Positions 14,130 through 26,786 of a stretch of DNA of 64,000 nt are shown here, one piece after another (positions within the stretch are counted from its first letter, which is position 1; every line of letters starts with the position of its first letter). The notes under the pieces were generated by a model that was not told the DNA's origin, did not search any database, and saw only the letters and a list, made by a program, of their open reading frames with translations. The position numbers and the translations under genes are program-made. Origin of the DNA: Glossina fuscipes (lineage: Eukaryota; Arthropoda; Insecta; Diptera; Glossinidae); assembly GCF_014805625.2 (NCBI RefSeq), contig NW_023998517.1, forward strand, positions 2,076,192 to 2,140,191, in the 5' to 3' direction.

Positions 14130-14590
14130 TGACTGGAAACGCCAGCCTGGAAAGCAATAACGGGCCTGAATGTATCTTTGCATTCATAATCACTAAATGC
14201 TTGCAATCATTGCTCTACAAATGGTGGAAAGGAAATAAAGCACAAATATTTCTATAATTACCAATATCCATACGCTAAACTGGCAGCCAGTAACCAGTTA
14301 GAATTCATCTGTGAGATCATAATCGGTAAACGCTTGGAATCTTTGCCCTGAAAACAGTGGAAAGAAGATAGATTACTCGTGCTGTTTTCCATAATTATTC
14401 AGTTCCATCTAATGAGATCTTATAGCAGATATAACCCATAAACTGAAAGGGAAAACAATAACAGACCTGTCTGTGTCTCAGCGATCATAATCACTAAATG
14501 CTTGTAATCATTCCTCTACAAATGGTGGAAGGAAAGGAAAATAAGGAATAATTTTTTCTAATATTATTGAGTTCCTTTCTAATGCCAAAG
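14130..14590. repeat. Degenerate tandem repeat, about three copies
   Basis: The block 'cataatcactaaatgcttg..aatcattgctctacaaatggtgg' at 14,185 recurs in diverged form at 14,318 ('cataatcggtaaacgcttgg..') and closely at 14,486. Spacing is 133 and 168 bp. Flanking segments ('aacaataac/gcaataacggg' and 'attgagttcc/attcagttcc') repeat with it. No coding potential is seen. Confidence 0.65.
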
Positions 14591-14799
14591 CAACCGGCAA
14601 CCAACGAATCTCTACTTGAAAGAATGGCTTGTATGCTCAGAAAACTGTCTCTAAAATTGAACGACGCACCACAAGGACACGCAATAGCACGATGTTAATT
14701 ATATGTTGGGCTATTCCCCAGCATTCACTAATTGTAAATATTCCAAGCGTGGCAATGTGGATTTATATATTCCTTTTTATCTGGTCTACTTTATTTTTA

Positions 14800-15010
14800 T
14801 GTAACATGTGGTGCAGGTGTAAAGATGCACGAATCTGCCGATGTACGCAGCACCCAAAAGGACTTGAGATAAACCCAACTTTCATTATACTCCTTGTCTC
14901 TTCGTCTATCTGTCCCTCTGTCCCTCTGTCTTCCTTTTAGTCGTGGGTTCAACCTGCACATATTTTGGAATATTTTTATTAAATTCGGTTAACCGACCTG
15001 TTGTAGACCA
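14800..15010 (+). repeat. Dispersed repeat family 2, copy
   Basis: Contains the family core 'acgcagcacccaaaaggact' followed by 'tgagataaaccca', then a 'tctgtccctctgtccctctg' block and 'atattttggaatatttttat'. The core recurs at 24,571 on this strand and, inverted, near 19,980 and 56,880. No protein is encoded. Confidence 0.65.
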
Positions 15011-18000
15011 AAGACAAACGTTATTGAAAATCGTGCAGTTAGGAACACTTTTCCAACCACTTTTCATATAACGCTTTATTTTAATAATTCTTCATGTGAA
15101 TAGCCGTAATAGGAAAGGTGATGTTGCTAGGCCGTGGCCCACTATACTAATTAAAATATTTTAATAAAATTGGCGATCAAGTCTGCCTGGACCAACTTCT
15201 ATAATGTAGGGTGCAAATGTATTCGCTTTAGTTATATGAAAATAATGCGCGTTTATATTTATTAGCTCACCTGTACAAAAGCAGGTCAACGTAAAATATA
15301 ATTTTTGTTTTTTCAATATGAAAATCGGAAAATTAAATGCTGCGTAGCAGTTCATAACAGCTCACCTTCCTTAGGCTTTCGTATGCATACATCTTTGTGA
15401 ACAACTTTCTTGTCATTCATTGAAAAAAAGCTAATGATAATGTATAGCACCACTTAGTTCGCTTCAAATACTCCAGTGGTTAAGAGAGAGAAGAGAGGAG
15501 TGTCAGTAAGCAACATCATAAACGTTTTCATTAGATGGATTGAAGATTTTCTTCAGGAGAACGCGGAAAGTGTGAAGGAAACGATGCCCTGGATACTTTC
15601 ACGTCGATGTGAACGGATGGGCGTTGTAGGGATGGCGTCCTCGAAGTATGCATTAAATGTGACTTGTTGACAAACCAAACGAAAGGAAAGAGGAATGAAC
15701 TGACGGTGACAACAGCCAAAAATCATGTCCAGCTTAAGTTAACAGTTAATTTCGGTGACAAAATTTATTCACAAAGCGGACGTGATGATGGTTTTACACA
15801 TATAATCGACTTTCATTATTTATTGCTCCGGTATTCATAACCATAAAGTTTTCTGTTTGCCATAGCAAAAGAGCCTTCCTTCCTGACATCTTCCTCATCT
15901 TAGTAGTATGGGGCAAACAAAAGTATTTATTGAACAAATAGACATTTCTTGATATAAATTTCTCACGTGAATGCGAAACAAAGCTACAACAAGTGGCCAA
16001 AAAGAGGCATTTTCAGTCAACCATTTTTAAACCGTTGCGCCCAAAACTGGCAGTTGGGATAAGATAGAGTAGCATCTAACGTATTGGTGGGCCTCGGTAG
16101 CAGATTTCTTCAAATAAACAACAAAAGTTATGAAGTTGGAAGAAAAAGCATTTTGAGCATTCCATGGCTAGCTGAATAAATCAATAATGTTAAGCGGAAA
16201 ACTGCTGTATTATGTAGAGAAAAGTCGAAAATATCGCCTTCAACCGCTATATGCACTACTCTTTCCCATTTTTTTATTTCTATTTATACCTACAGAAGTC
16301 ACGGACACAAATTTTTGGATACAACTAATAGTTTCACTAGCCACAATAGATAGGTTAGCAAAGTTAAACTTTTTCATCATTACGAAAAAGACCCCGTTTG
16401 AGGAAACAAAGGTAAGAGACTTCTTTCAGAGGCGGATATTAAATAGCTTGTGTTCAGATTATGTCATAGGTACCATGACTTGATGAAAAACGACAATAGC
16501 GAGAGAAAATTGTCAGCCTTGTTTTAAGAAGGCAGACGTTTTCAGAGGTAAAGTTTAGCCATCCTTTCCACGTAAGATCCAAGGGATGTCAACAAACACC
16601 GAGAGGAGTTTGATTTTGATTTCTTCACCTCTTTAAAGCTCGTTATATCTTTGGAATAAAAATGTATGGGAATACATTGAAGATGTCTCCGACTTGTAGA
16701 AGCGACGGCAAACTATATCGTAAAGCAAATGCTTCATAATCTAATAGATTTTTCGCATAAGCTGCTTACAACAGCATTTCCTGACGAAACCATTACGGTA
16801 TGGGCAAAATACGAGTATCCATGTTTTCATTAACCTTTACAATCGTCGTCATCCCCAATTTAGGCAGATTGAATGGATAGATAAGGACTTATAAGAGCGC
16901 ACGACTGAATGATTTCGATTCGCCTACACTTTGTTTGCTAATGTTGTTGTCTTCTGAAAAGCAATCGTTGTCTTTGCCTGGCCATCGACCTTCCAAAAAC
17001 CGTAAATCACAATTGCAGAGTAACGACTTTGTTTACTTCTTCTTATTTCAAAATTATCGTTGCTTTTTATATATCAAAGACCGAAGAATCCCAATAATGA
17101 AGAAAAAAAGTTACTTTATCGCAAAGGGAGCAGCATAAAAGAAATTCGATTTGTAAGTTTGTAGGCGTCATTATAAGGCAGTTTCAGCGTTGTGGGAGTA
17201 TCCTTCTTGATCCTACAACCATACTTTGGAAGAGGAAAGTGGGGCTTCGAACCTATTAAACGTCCGTAGGGACTGTGTAAAAAGTTACTGGCCTGCAATC
17301 TCGTAGCTGATCGAGCATAAGATCGTCCGTCTTTGGCTGTTATTTAAAAAACAACACTGAAAGCAGATGACGAGATGTGATTAAATCAAAAGCATTCTTT
17401 CTTAGAACAAATATCCAAAACATTTACTTAAACATTGCTTAGTTAATTCTTTCACTAGCGCTTTTTTTTTTTCTTCTATTCATTGTCACTTTTTCTTATC
17501 GTCGTCTGCTTTTAGCGACGTCAACTACACTAATAATTATTTGATTTGATTCATATTTGTTTGCACATCATACAAAGTCCATAGGTTCTCGTAAAGCGGA
17601 CAACAACTCTGATGGAAAATTATTACTTTGCAATCGTATTAAACACTTTTTGGAGCTTCAAGGTAGCACTGCATTTCTATTCTAACGAGTTAAGCCAGAG
17701 ATCGCTGTTACCACACAAACAGACGTTAAAGGTTAACTAAAAGTGTTAGTTTCTGAGAAATGAGCTTAGGCTAGTTTGTGTTACCTCAGGTTACATTAGT
17801 TATCTCGTGTCATATAGACCAGTGGTGTTAAAAGCAAAAACAAAAACAAAGCCTTCACTCGGATTTATTTATAGTACGTTTTCAATTTTTTTTTAGGGAC
17901 GAAAAGAGTAAAGAGTAACAATATTTAGGCAAATATTTTGATCAAACAAATGACGTCCCATTGATGTCTTACCACGAATTCACACTTTACGCTTGATTTG

Positions 18001-19069
18001 CCTACAAACAAATATTCACACCTTACAAGTGATTTACATACAAATATATTCATTAACTCTATGCAAATACAACATTGAAATGCAGCGCATACCAAGACTT
18101 AAAAATATTTTACAATTTTTTCCCTCCAATGCTACCGTTTCGCATTTCTTGTCGCACAAACTCAATTTTTATGTGTGCATTTTTTATTTTGTGTTTTCAG
18201 TTCTTCTTCTTCTTCTTTTTTCTTTCCATTTATTTATTTTGGATGCAACAACAATACAATTGCGAAAGTATAAAAATTCATTTGAAAAAAATGGCTGAAA
18301 TGACTGAGTTCACAGTATCCTGACACCAACATAGCAACGCACAGGATATTCATCTTCATAGCATAGGAACGATGGTAGTGGTGGTGGCGTTGGTTTAACG
18401 TTAACAGACGTTTGTAATGTTTTATTAACGAAGGGAAGCATATATATATATATGTATCAATACGAGGTTCGAAGTGTGTTTAATTCCCAAGACTGGCTTT
18501 TCTTATTCTTATTACCAATGTTCGTTTCCAAAAACCAAACCAAATACCCACCACCACCAGAAAAGTCTTTGGCGCCGCATGCGCTTCACCTTTCACTTCA
18601 CTAAAGGATACTAAGTTCGAATCAACGCATTACGCTTTTCGCATACTACTCTCCAAGCCCTTTTATTTTATAACCATACGGACGCAATTTTGAAGAAAAA
18701 ATTGCCTCCATCGTGTTTATTTTAGAATTGGAGCATTTTTTAGCCGATAATACGCCTTATTTGAGGCATGTCCGAAATATTTCTAAACATTCTGTCTTTT
18801 TTAACTTGCGATTAATGAGCATAAAACACTTGCATTGTTGTGTGCGCGCGGCCGATTTTTGCACGTGAGTAGAAAAACTTCTTGCAGAGTAATTGAGGAA
18901 AATTTTAGACTTTTATGTTTTATAATTTGTGAGTAGCGAGCAACAATAAATTTTTGTGCGGAAAACCCGAGTTCCGTTTAGTTTCCACTTTACTTCACTT
19001 CCAAGGTTTCTACCGAACTTGAAGTCGATATTTCATAATTAGAAGAGTGCCAACAACAAACACCACCCA
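15011..19069. other. Non-coding, no gene recognised
   Basis: No gene is supported. Stretches around 17,100-17,300 hint at a very decayed Tc1-like helix-turn-helix segment, but I could not carry this beyond a few residues. There is a TTC/CTT microsatellite near 18,206-18,220 and an (AT)n tract near 18,441-18,452. Confidence 0.45.
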
Positions 19070-19700
19070 GGCACTTTGTCCCGCCCACTGTCTATTCAAC
19101 ATCGTGGACAAACTTTTCGAAAAATTACTATTAGCGAGATTGGAAAAAGAGTTGGAGAGCCGGGACGGCTATTCTTGGCTTCGTCAAACGCGGATCAACA
19201 ATTGATGCAATTAAGGAATTGGTCTGGGCAGCACAAAAAGGCAAGGACGCAAAGCGGTTGGGGGGGTGTCAGAAACGTCTTCAACACAGCGGACTGGGAA
19301 ACCATCATAAAATGGTTAAACAAATGAACTTTCTCTCCGTACTTGGTTGAAAAGGTAGGCAGCTTCTTATACAACAGACGTGCACTGTACAATACGAACT
19401 ACGACATAAGAGAATACAGGCTTAGTGCAGAGATACCACATTGGTCCACCCTAGGTCCCTTACTGTGAAATCTCATGACGGCCTGCACCTTTCCAAGCGA
19501 GGCGAAATTGATAGGTTTTGCGGATAACGTTGTCCTGATAGTGAAGCACTAGTCGGCCTCGCTAATAAAGATTGTAGCTGAAAGCTGAAGCCATATAAGT
19601 AGCTGGCTATATAAATCCTAACTGAAACTTGGGTGGGGACAACTACGATGAGATAGGAAACTAACAACGCTCGCCTACAACATATATGCAGCGTAGAATT
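19070..19700 (+). pseudogene. Decayed non-LTR retrotransposon reverse transcriptase fragment
   Basis: Translations in three frames, interrupted by frameshifts and stops, line up in order with the RT domain of R1/Loa-type non-LTR elements. Recognisable pieces are 'DKLFEKLLLARLEKEL', 'RGSTIDAIKELVWAAQKGK', 'FNTADWETIIKWLN', 'FLYNRRALYNTNYDIREYRL', 'STLGPLL' (the P-G-S-x-L-G-P-L-L motif, degraded), and 'IGFADNVVLIV'. In the last, the catalytic FADD motif reads FADN. No endonuclease, 3' tail or target duplication was found, so only a fragment remains. It is not functional. Confidence 0.85.
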
Positions 19701-19741
19701 GGACTATTCAATATCCTACATCATTTCGCTTAATATAAATG

Positions 19742-20035
19742 AAAAGTGGTCAAACAAATGCTCTGATCCGAGCCATTTTCAATAGCACTCGTGTTTGGGC
19801 CAAAACGCGTAGTGTACCAAATTTTCTCAAAATATCTCCAAAATTATGACTCCCAGGTTAAATGTAAGAAAGCGAGATTGACAGAATGACGGACGGACGG
19901 ACGGACAAGCTAAGATCGATTTAGAAAGTGAGTCCATATCGTTCGGAATACTAACAAGTGGAGCTATTTCAAATCCATTTAGGTGTTGCATACATCCGCA
20001 CAAACTTAACTTGTCCTTGTAAAATATAATGAGAG
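19742..20035 (-). repeat. Dispersed repeat family 2, inverted copy
   Basis: Reads on the minus strand. It contains the reverse complement of the family core ('ggtgttgcatacatccgcac') and a (GGAC)n block 'gacggacggacggacggaca'. It aligns with 56,699-56,945 over 'gtggccaaa..gatccga..cattttcaa.agc'. No coding capacity. Confidence 0.65.
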
Positions 20036-21949
20036 CAAATATTTTAATAGAAAATCGCGTGCAATTTCAAATCGTCGGCAAAATTGTCGGCATAACCACA
20101 TAAGTAAAACATAACTACAAAGTAAATACAAGGAGAGGCAACCAGATCATTTTCATATGCTACAACAAATTGAAAAAGTTGTGAAGTTTTCTTTAACTTT
20201 ATAAGCATATCTCGTATTTGAAAGTATGTATGTGTTGCAGATGCCACTTGTATGTGTAAAAATGGCAAATTTCGTTTTATTTGGATATAAAAATTTATGG
20301 TTACTTGCTCTCTAAGAAGAAAACTCCATTAGTTACGTTAGGGGTGCCATTCATTTTACTTATGGGCTTTAGAGTGCTGTAGACATATATCTATAGCTAT
20401 TTACCCTCCATTCGATGTGTTTTTTCATTATAGTTTGGCCATCAAAAGTTTCGACTATAAAATGTTTCTCATTATTTTTATTCACCGGGGCGTCAATATT
20501 ACTCTTTATGTGTATCCACTATATGGACGTGAAAGTCTTTAAATTTTCTTATTCCTTTTGCAACACACAGAATACCGTATGCATGAGAATTGTAGTGAAT
20601 AGTCATGTTGCTGTATCCGTTATTCTTTGTCCCTCCTTATCATTTCTATTTTCTGATTGTTTTGACTATGCCCTTCCTTTCCAGTCATCGAATAGGTTTA
20701 CACGGTTATCTATCTATCTCTTGTGCAAATCCTTGCATTTGCTAAATTTCTAAAATTAAAAGAACTCAGATAGAAAGCTAAAACACGCAAAAGTTCCGAA
20801 GGTTCTGCAAAAATGGCTACAAACTTTTGGATGGTCATGGAAAAAAAAGCAAATATTTTTAAATAAATTTTTTGAATAAAAAAAATTTAATTTTTTTACC
20901 TAAGGAAAAATATATTTAAACTATTTAGTAGTCACGCCTCTTATTACCTCTTACCATTTTATACTATCGTAGATGACAAAGTTTCGTTGCAAGGTGACTA
21001 TAGTTTTGCAAGCCTTCATAAGTAAGTACGTAAGTAAATATGTTTAACAAGAATTTTGTTTGCTGAGAATAAACTGAGAATTTATGGCATTTCTAATAAG
21101 TGTTCATATTGGTTGCATAGATAACGTTTCTATTGCTCTCTAGTTTATTGACTATTGTTGTTTAGATCTACGGAAAGTATCTTCTTAGTCTTTATAGTTT
21201 CTAGTCCCATTCGCATACATCATTTCCCCTATGTTTACGACCGGTACATTAAATACTAAAAATTTAATGAAATTTACGTCGCTACAAAAGTGAAAATTCG
21301 GCAGAATGTTTTTATTGCTATATAAAAATAATTGTTGTGAAGCTTGGAAAACCGGAGTTTCCACCGTCAACTAAGGTCACTTCAATACATGAAATAACAT
21401 CCCACCCGTTTAGGTTCGGCTTCATTTCGGTGAATACGAATTAAAATGTTTTCTATTTGGCATTACAGTCATAAAGCTGAGGAGGAAAACAAACTTATCC
21501 TAGAGAAATGTTTTCTAATCGAGAAAAAACAACAACTTATTACGATCACGCAGGATTTATCTCCTCCTTCCCGCAACATTGCACAATCAATATTTATTGT
21601 TAACGAAAGAATACGTAGGGAGATGGGATCAGAGAGAACACATCCCAGATGCAGCATCACAATGAAAGGAAAGCTCATCCAGCTGATTTGAAAACGACTA
21701 CAGCATCATAGCGCAAATTTGCATTTCTTCCTGAAGGCCTGTTTCCAAGTGATAGGAAAAATTTGAAAGCAAGATTCTTGTTCTGGACCACGTATTCAAG
21801 TTTTACATTTCAGTGTTTCACAAACTTCTAAAAAAATCTGTTTTGTAGACTGTGTCGAAAAAGCCCTTACATGTAAATTAATTAAAATACTTATGAAAAT
21901 CTTTATTGAAAATAAGAATACAATCCATTGTACATTAGGTATGCATAAA
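20036..21949. other. AT-rich non-coding, no gene recognised
   Basis: No recognisable genes. The frames at 20,415-20,753 and 21,446-21,691 have no family I recognise and no flanking exon signals, so I left them out. Confidence 0.5.
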
Positions 21950-22480
21950 ACTCACCTGACGCGTTCAATTTTCCCGAAATTTCAGGTACAGATAAGTTAG
22001 TTCAGTTGTTTGCAAGCTCTCGTTCGGCGTAAAATCCAAGTTTAAAAAGATTGATGTCATTCATAGCACTGGGTTTTTGCGTGAAAATGATTAAATTGGC
22101 TTGGAATGCAAGTCCATTAAGCTACCAAACAGTTAGAGAGGGGCTTGCGGTTTGGTCAAAAATATTTGGCCATTGAAACGATAAAATTCTTCCACATCTG
22201 GCCGTCTCGCGCAAAAAGAACTATGGAGAAAGTTTTATTGCACCCACCGCATTCTCCAGACCTGACTCCTTTCGATTATCGTTTATTCAGGCCGATGCAC
22301 TTACATTTAGAGTAGGTCAGCGCTTCAGGTTTGCATAAATTAGTCGTGCGAAACAGGCAAGTTTCCACCGCTAGAGCAACCAGAGATACCGATGGTGCGT
22401 GTCTCGAGCTTATTAAGTTTTGTAAAAGGCATTGCAAGTAAAGTTCAATTTCATCGAAAAAAACATACATCGAAACTCAT
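21950..22480 (+). pseudogene. Decayed mariner-family transposase fragment
   Basis: At 22,230-22,310 one frame reads 'KVLLHPPHSPDLTPFDYRLF'. This is the mariner motif around the third catalytic Asp (family pattern VLPHPPYSPDLAPxDYxLF). Just upstream, in another frame, 'DKILPHLAVSRKK' aligns with the second catalytic block (HDNARPHxA) in degraded form. The fragment is frameshifted and stops soon after the DY. I did not find terminal inverted repeats, so the limits are approximate. It is inactive. Confidence 0.75.
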
Positions 22481-24544
22481 ATCGCTCCGTCTTAACCGCC
22501 CATACGTAAAAACATCAAAAATGCTCTCTAGCTTTTCTGGACATCCATCCGCCCATCTAATTCGTTAATTCCCTTCCCCCCAAGAAACTCCCAAGAAAAT
22601 TATCCGTTATTCGCATTAAAACTTCCCCTTAAGTAACTGAATGTTTGTGCCACAGCTCCGCCTTGTTAAGAGTAGACATCGTTAATAGCAATTTCTTCAA
22701 GCGAAAGACATTTCTCAAGCCAATCGCCATTGACAGTAACAGTTTCTCCAGATGCATTTTCGAAAAAGCGAAAATTAATTATTCCATCACAAGAAGAAAA
22801 ATTTCCGGCAAACTCGTTTCACGTTACCTGGCCTTGGTCTATCTTAAACAGAACCAGTTTCTTTAAATTTTTTTTATTAATGGTTGACTTCGAATGGTTG
22901 ACTCACTTGAATGAGTTACAACAGCGAATAAAACAAAGCAGAATAGTGACGATATCTTAATTATGAAGAACACTGGTTGTCATAATAAGTTGTTGTAAAT
23001 TGTTTTAAGGCTTTGTTGCTGCGTCTACGCACTTGAGATTAAAATTATTGATGATTCTAGTCGAGCCTAGTTCTAGTCGATGTGATTGATATTCAAAAAA
23101 AAGGAGAGCATTCAGGAAATAATTAATTATGATATCTAGTCCAGGCTTAATATTTGACTTGAAGACTTTGGCGAGTAATCACATATGTAGAGGACGTATG
23201 GAGAGTAATCACAATGTAGATTTCGCATCTTTCTTTCGTGTTCAGCTGCTTGGCAGAAACTGCTATTAAACCAGAGGGTAACCTTTAGCTTGGTGACTAC
23301 CCCTACGTCTAAGCTTGTATCAATTTGGCAAAAGTACGCCCATTTAAAATTAATTCAAGACCTTTGCTCTTTCTTATCTAGCAGAAGTTACGGTTAAATT
23401 GTTACCTCTTTGGTTGGGGCGGACGGTGTCATTATGTTTACCTTAAAAATTTCGGCTTCCAACTTTCTAACGTATTACCAAGTTGAGGCTAAAGAGAGTT
23501 GGGATCGCATCCTTTTGCAATGCCTTGAACAAATTTTGCTTTCGTCGTTGCACTCAAGCACTTGCACCAATAAGTTGCCGATTAAGTTATTCCATCCAAG
23601 GATTAGTAGTTAGTACGTACAGTGATGATATGCAACCATTACATAAATTGTTGCATTTAATTATTATGTTACAAGTTTCTATTAGTCGGGGAAGCGGTAA
23701 ACTTTTACCATTTCCAATGCCATTGCAAAATAACATTGTCTTACATTATTGTATTATAGCAGATCGTGCTGTACATGCACAGGAGAGTAATTAAACTTTG
23801 TTTACACCAACAAAGCTAATAACAGTTACTGTAATTCCATCTTATTCAATTAAATGCAGGCTTTGCCAACTTTATAAAAGGTAAGATTACGTACACGGTA
23901 CGTAAAGTAATTTAAACGTACAGAACGAAGATGTTAAGAATTGTTTTCATATTTTCCTGCAATTTCCTGGGTTTTCCTGGCTAAGCTCCAGGAACACATA
24001 ACAGTGCAAAAGACTTGCCTTCAGAGGCAATCGATGCGCTATTTCAGAAAATATCGAACAACATAGTATTTTATCAGCGTAGACCGATCATAGTATTCTG
24101 AGCAATATCGCAGAAGACACATGCAGGCATATTCCCTCTCTTTCCGTTTTAAGTTTTCGTGACCTTAGCATATGGTTTCATAAAAGAATCGCTTTTTAAG
24201 AGTTCTATCATAACCATTGCTCCGAAATACACAACTTGAACAAAGCTTACAAAAAGTATGCCAAGAGAACACATCGTTTGCTCTTATGACTATTGGTCGT
24301 TGAAATAACGGGATACTTATAGCATCAGTTTCCTAAACCGTCTTTTTGTCAGTTGCTTGTTGTTGTGAAAGAACTCTTAAAGTCATCGAAAGGGAGTTAG
24401 TAACACGGTTATCTATGTTGGAATTTGACAAACCAAACCTTTAACTAGGTTAGCACACAACAGTTCAAAACTAAAACATCACAACATGCTCAAATGCTAT
24501 TCATTTTCGGTTTTTCCGTTTTTATGCCCAATGCCACTTGTGGT
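22481..24544. other. Non-coding, no gene recognised
   Basis: Nothing recognisable. Frames at 22,645-22,960 and 23,410-23,794 overlap one another and match no family I know. Confidence 0.45.
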
Positions 24545-24822
24545 ACGAACATATCTTAAGTTTGTGCGGATGTATGTAACACCCAGAAGGACTTGAGATA
24601 GTCTCCCTTTTATTATACCGATCAATTTATAATCACTTTTTGCCTCGATGTAAACTTGTCTGTCTATCCGTCTTACTTGATTTTGCTCAATTTATAGGCG
24701 GAAATTTTTCAGATATTTTGATGAAATTTAATACAATGACATGTTTTGGCCCAAATATGTATGAATAACTGTAGATGGGGCCCTGCCGCACTATAGTGTT
24801 CTTACTTGTTTTGTTGTATCAA
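24545..24822 (+). repeat. Dispersed repeat family 2, copy
   Basis: Contains 'gtgcggatgtatgtaacacc' then 'cagaaggacttgagatag', a 'ctgtctatccgtctta' block, and ends in 'ttcttacttgttttg'. That terminus is the same as the tail of family 1, which suggests the two families share a 3' end. Confidence 0.7.
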
Positions 24823-26330
24823 ACAAAGCAAGAAAATTGATTTATTATTTCATTCGGAATCGTTTTCATTTACTTGCACATTGTGCGAACCTACGTTTCA
24901 TATATAAAGGCACTCATTTTCATTTGAAAACTACTTAACTAAATAATGTTAATATTAAGACTCCTTTAAAAGATATATACGTGTCGTTGACATTCACCCT
25001 CCATAGATTTTCTTTCGAATTGAAGTGCAATCCATTAATACAGTTTGAATGCGTTTCCTAATTAAAAATGTTCTTATACTCAAAAGTCATTTCTCGATTA
25101 TAAAATTTGGAAAATTTCATAGAATGATTAATTTCTTGATTTTTCGCTACATCTTTAAAGACCCTGTTGTGCATCCTGCAGTAATAAGAAAAATAGATCG
25201 TACGCTTTTCCCTAATTCGAGGAACAAATCATAACAAAAAAACGGAAAAGAATTCATTTTATACTAGTTTCCTTGTAAGTTTTTTTGCTAACATCTTAAA
25301 ATAATGTCTGCTGTTATGCGTTCGTCGCTTCTGTTGTAAAAACGGACATTAACTGTGTTACTCCCTCTTCTAAGTCAGGCTAAGCCTGAGAGATTGCTCT
25401 TCAAGTGTGCATGCAGTGCAGAAATGCTTTAGATTGGAAAGTTTCGTCTTTTTTTAGGCTTCTTTGAACACAACAAACAAAACACCTCTAATGCTAGTAG
25501 AGAAAGGAATTTCCTAGAATTGATTTTGTTCGCACCATTTCACAATTGACAAGAAAGAAATTAGTTTCTGTCCATACCGAATATTTGGATACATATTACA
25601 AGCTTGTGTACAATACTTAATCAATCATTGCCGTGAAATAAATTCTATCACACACACACTACGTCGTATAATTTTTTAGAAACTGCATTTTTTCTATGTA
25701 TTTCAGCTTTCAGGGAATGCAGCCCATAGCGTAATTTACCTGGTTTTCGAACCTAAATTGATGAGAGTAATAAATTTTTCTTCTAGACATTGCGGTTCCA
25801 ACATATGGATATGGAATGAGAGGCCGGCAAGAACGACTGTTTCTCACATTTTCTTCGCACTATGGTTTAACAAATTTTTTCATTGGATCAAAAACATTGT
25901 AGCAACAAACAATTAGCGTCTCATTTTGGCCCATCGTAAAAAAATCCAATAATTCCTTTGTCAGGGACATTTTTCATGGTAAAGGAGATTTACGAGGGTA
26001 AACATGTATGAAATAGTTTCTATGTCGGGGATATTTATCATGGTGGAGGATATTTACAAATATACTCAAGTTCATTCAACAATTGAAGTTTGGTCTACCA
26101 CTGGGAAATAAACCCTGGTATGCCGACTTAATAGTCGCACTTATTTACATGTCAAAACATTCGAAATTCCTTCCTACAGTTTATACCCAAACTGTGCACC
26201 AATTTGCTTTTCTAAATTTTCTATGAATATAGAGTCTACTATTAATCGCCACCTTTAAAAAATTATTTCTGCTTGTAAAACAAAATTATTGCACTATCTT
26301 ATAATAGAAAATTATATTCATATATTAATA
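24823..26330. other. Non-coding, no gene recognised
   Basis: No gene recognised. A diverged direct repeat of about 34 bp lies near 25,962 ('gtcagggacatttttcatgg') and 26,025 ('gtcggggatatttatcatgg'). Confidence 0.45.
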
Positions 26331-26557
26331 TCAGACGGTTCTGCTGCTTAGCTTCCGAGACCTTTGTACGTCGTCATGGTCTGGAGAAACAAGCAGTCGA
26401 AATCGTGGGCATGGAAATGGCCACAGATCCAGAGTCCACTTTCAAGGATAGATCGCTAATAAAGATAGCTGGTTGCGATATGACAAGTCTTTGTAAAAAA
26501 GCAACAAATTCCAACCATCTGAGAAAATACAAATTCCATACAATTGAGAATGTTTGA
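26331..26557 (+). pseudogene. SCPx (sterol carrier protein X) thiolase-domain fragment
   Basis: From 26,351 the frame reads 'ASETFVRRHGLEKQAVEIVG', then 'MEMATDPESTFKDRSLIKIA' and 'GCDMTSLCKKA'. This closely follows the SCP2/SCPx 3-ketoacyl-CoA thiolase segment (family: LASExFVxxxGLxxxAVEI..EM.TD..S.F...S.IK..G.DM). The preceding 'SDGSAA' at 26,331 belongs to the same conserved stretch but is joined through a deletion of about 4 bp that breaks the frame. After about residue 50 the match frays and the frame ends at TGA 26,555-26,557. Intact SCPx cleaves branched-chain 3-oxoacyl-CoA in peroxisomes, and its catalytic Cys/His blocks are absent here. The high conservation suggests a fairly recent fragment. 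The alternative is a diverged real exon using the AG at 26,332-26,333 as acceptor. Confidence 0.8.
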
Positions 26558-26772
26558 ATAAATTTCTTTACATGTATTATGGGACTTTAGGAAATAAACG
26601 CATGTTCGTTCTCAATAATTCAACAGGTCTAGTATGTTAAAGGTGGTATAGTAAAATAATAGAGAAAAAAGGTATTCTTTGAAATCATATATCAATTATC
26701 AATCATATTCAATTAAGTAACAGTTCGTTTCGTCTAAAGTCATTTTTCACTTAACAAAACTTTCTTGCTTAC

Positions 26773-26786
26773 GCGCCACCTGTTGG
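26773..26786 (+). promoter_or_regulatory. CTCF-like insulator motif
   Basis: 'GCGCCACCTGTTGG' matches the CTCF core written on this strand (GCGCC[A/C][C/T]CT[A/G]..TGG) with one doubtful position. It lies about 180 bp before the DRE cluster and about 300 bp before a candidate start codon, a usual setting for an insect boundary element. Sequence match only. Confidence 0.4.

Noticed and set aside
16187..16483. 98-residue plus-strand frame with a hydrophobic stretch
   Set aside because: The hydrophobic run comes from T-rich DNA. I see no family match and no supporting signals.
17090..17340. Possible Tc1-like helix-turn-helix remnant (KGSSIKEI-like residues with frameshifts)
   Set aside because: Only a handful of residues resemble the family and they are split over frames. 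Not enough to call.
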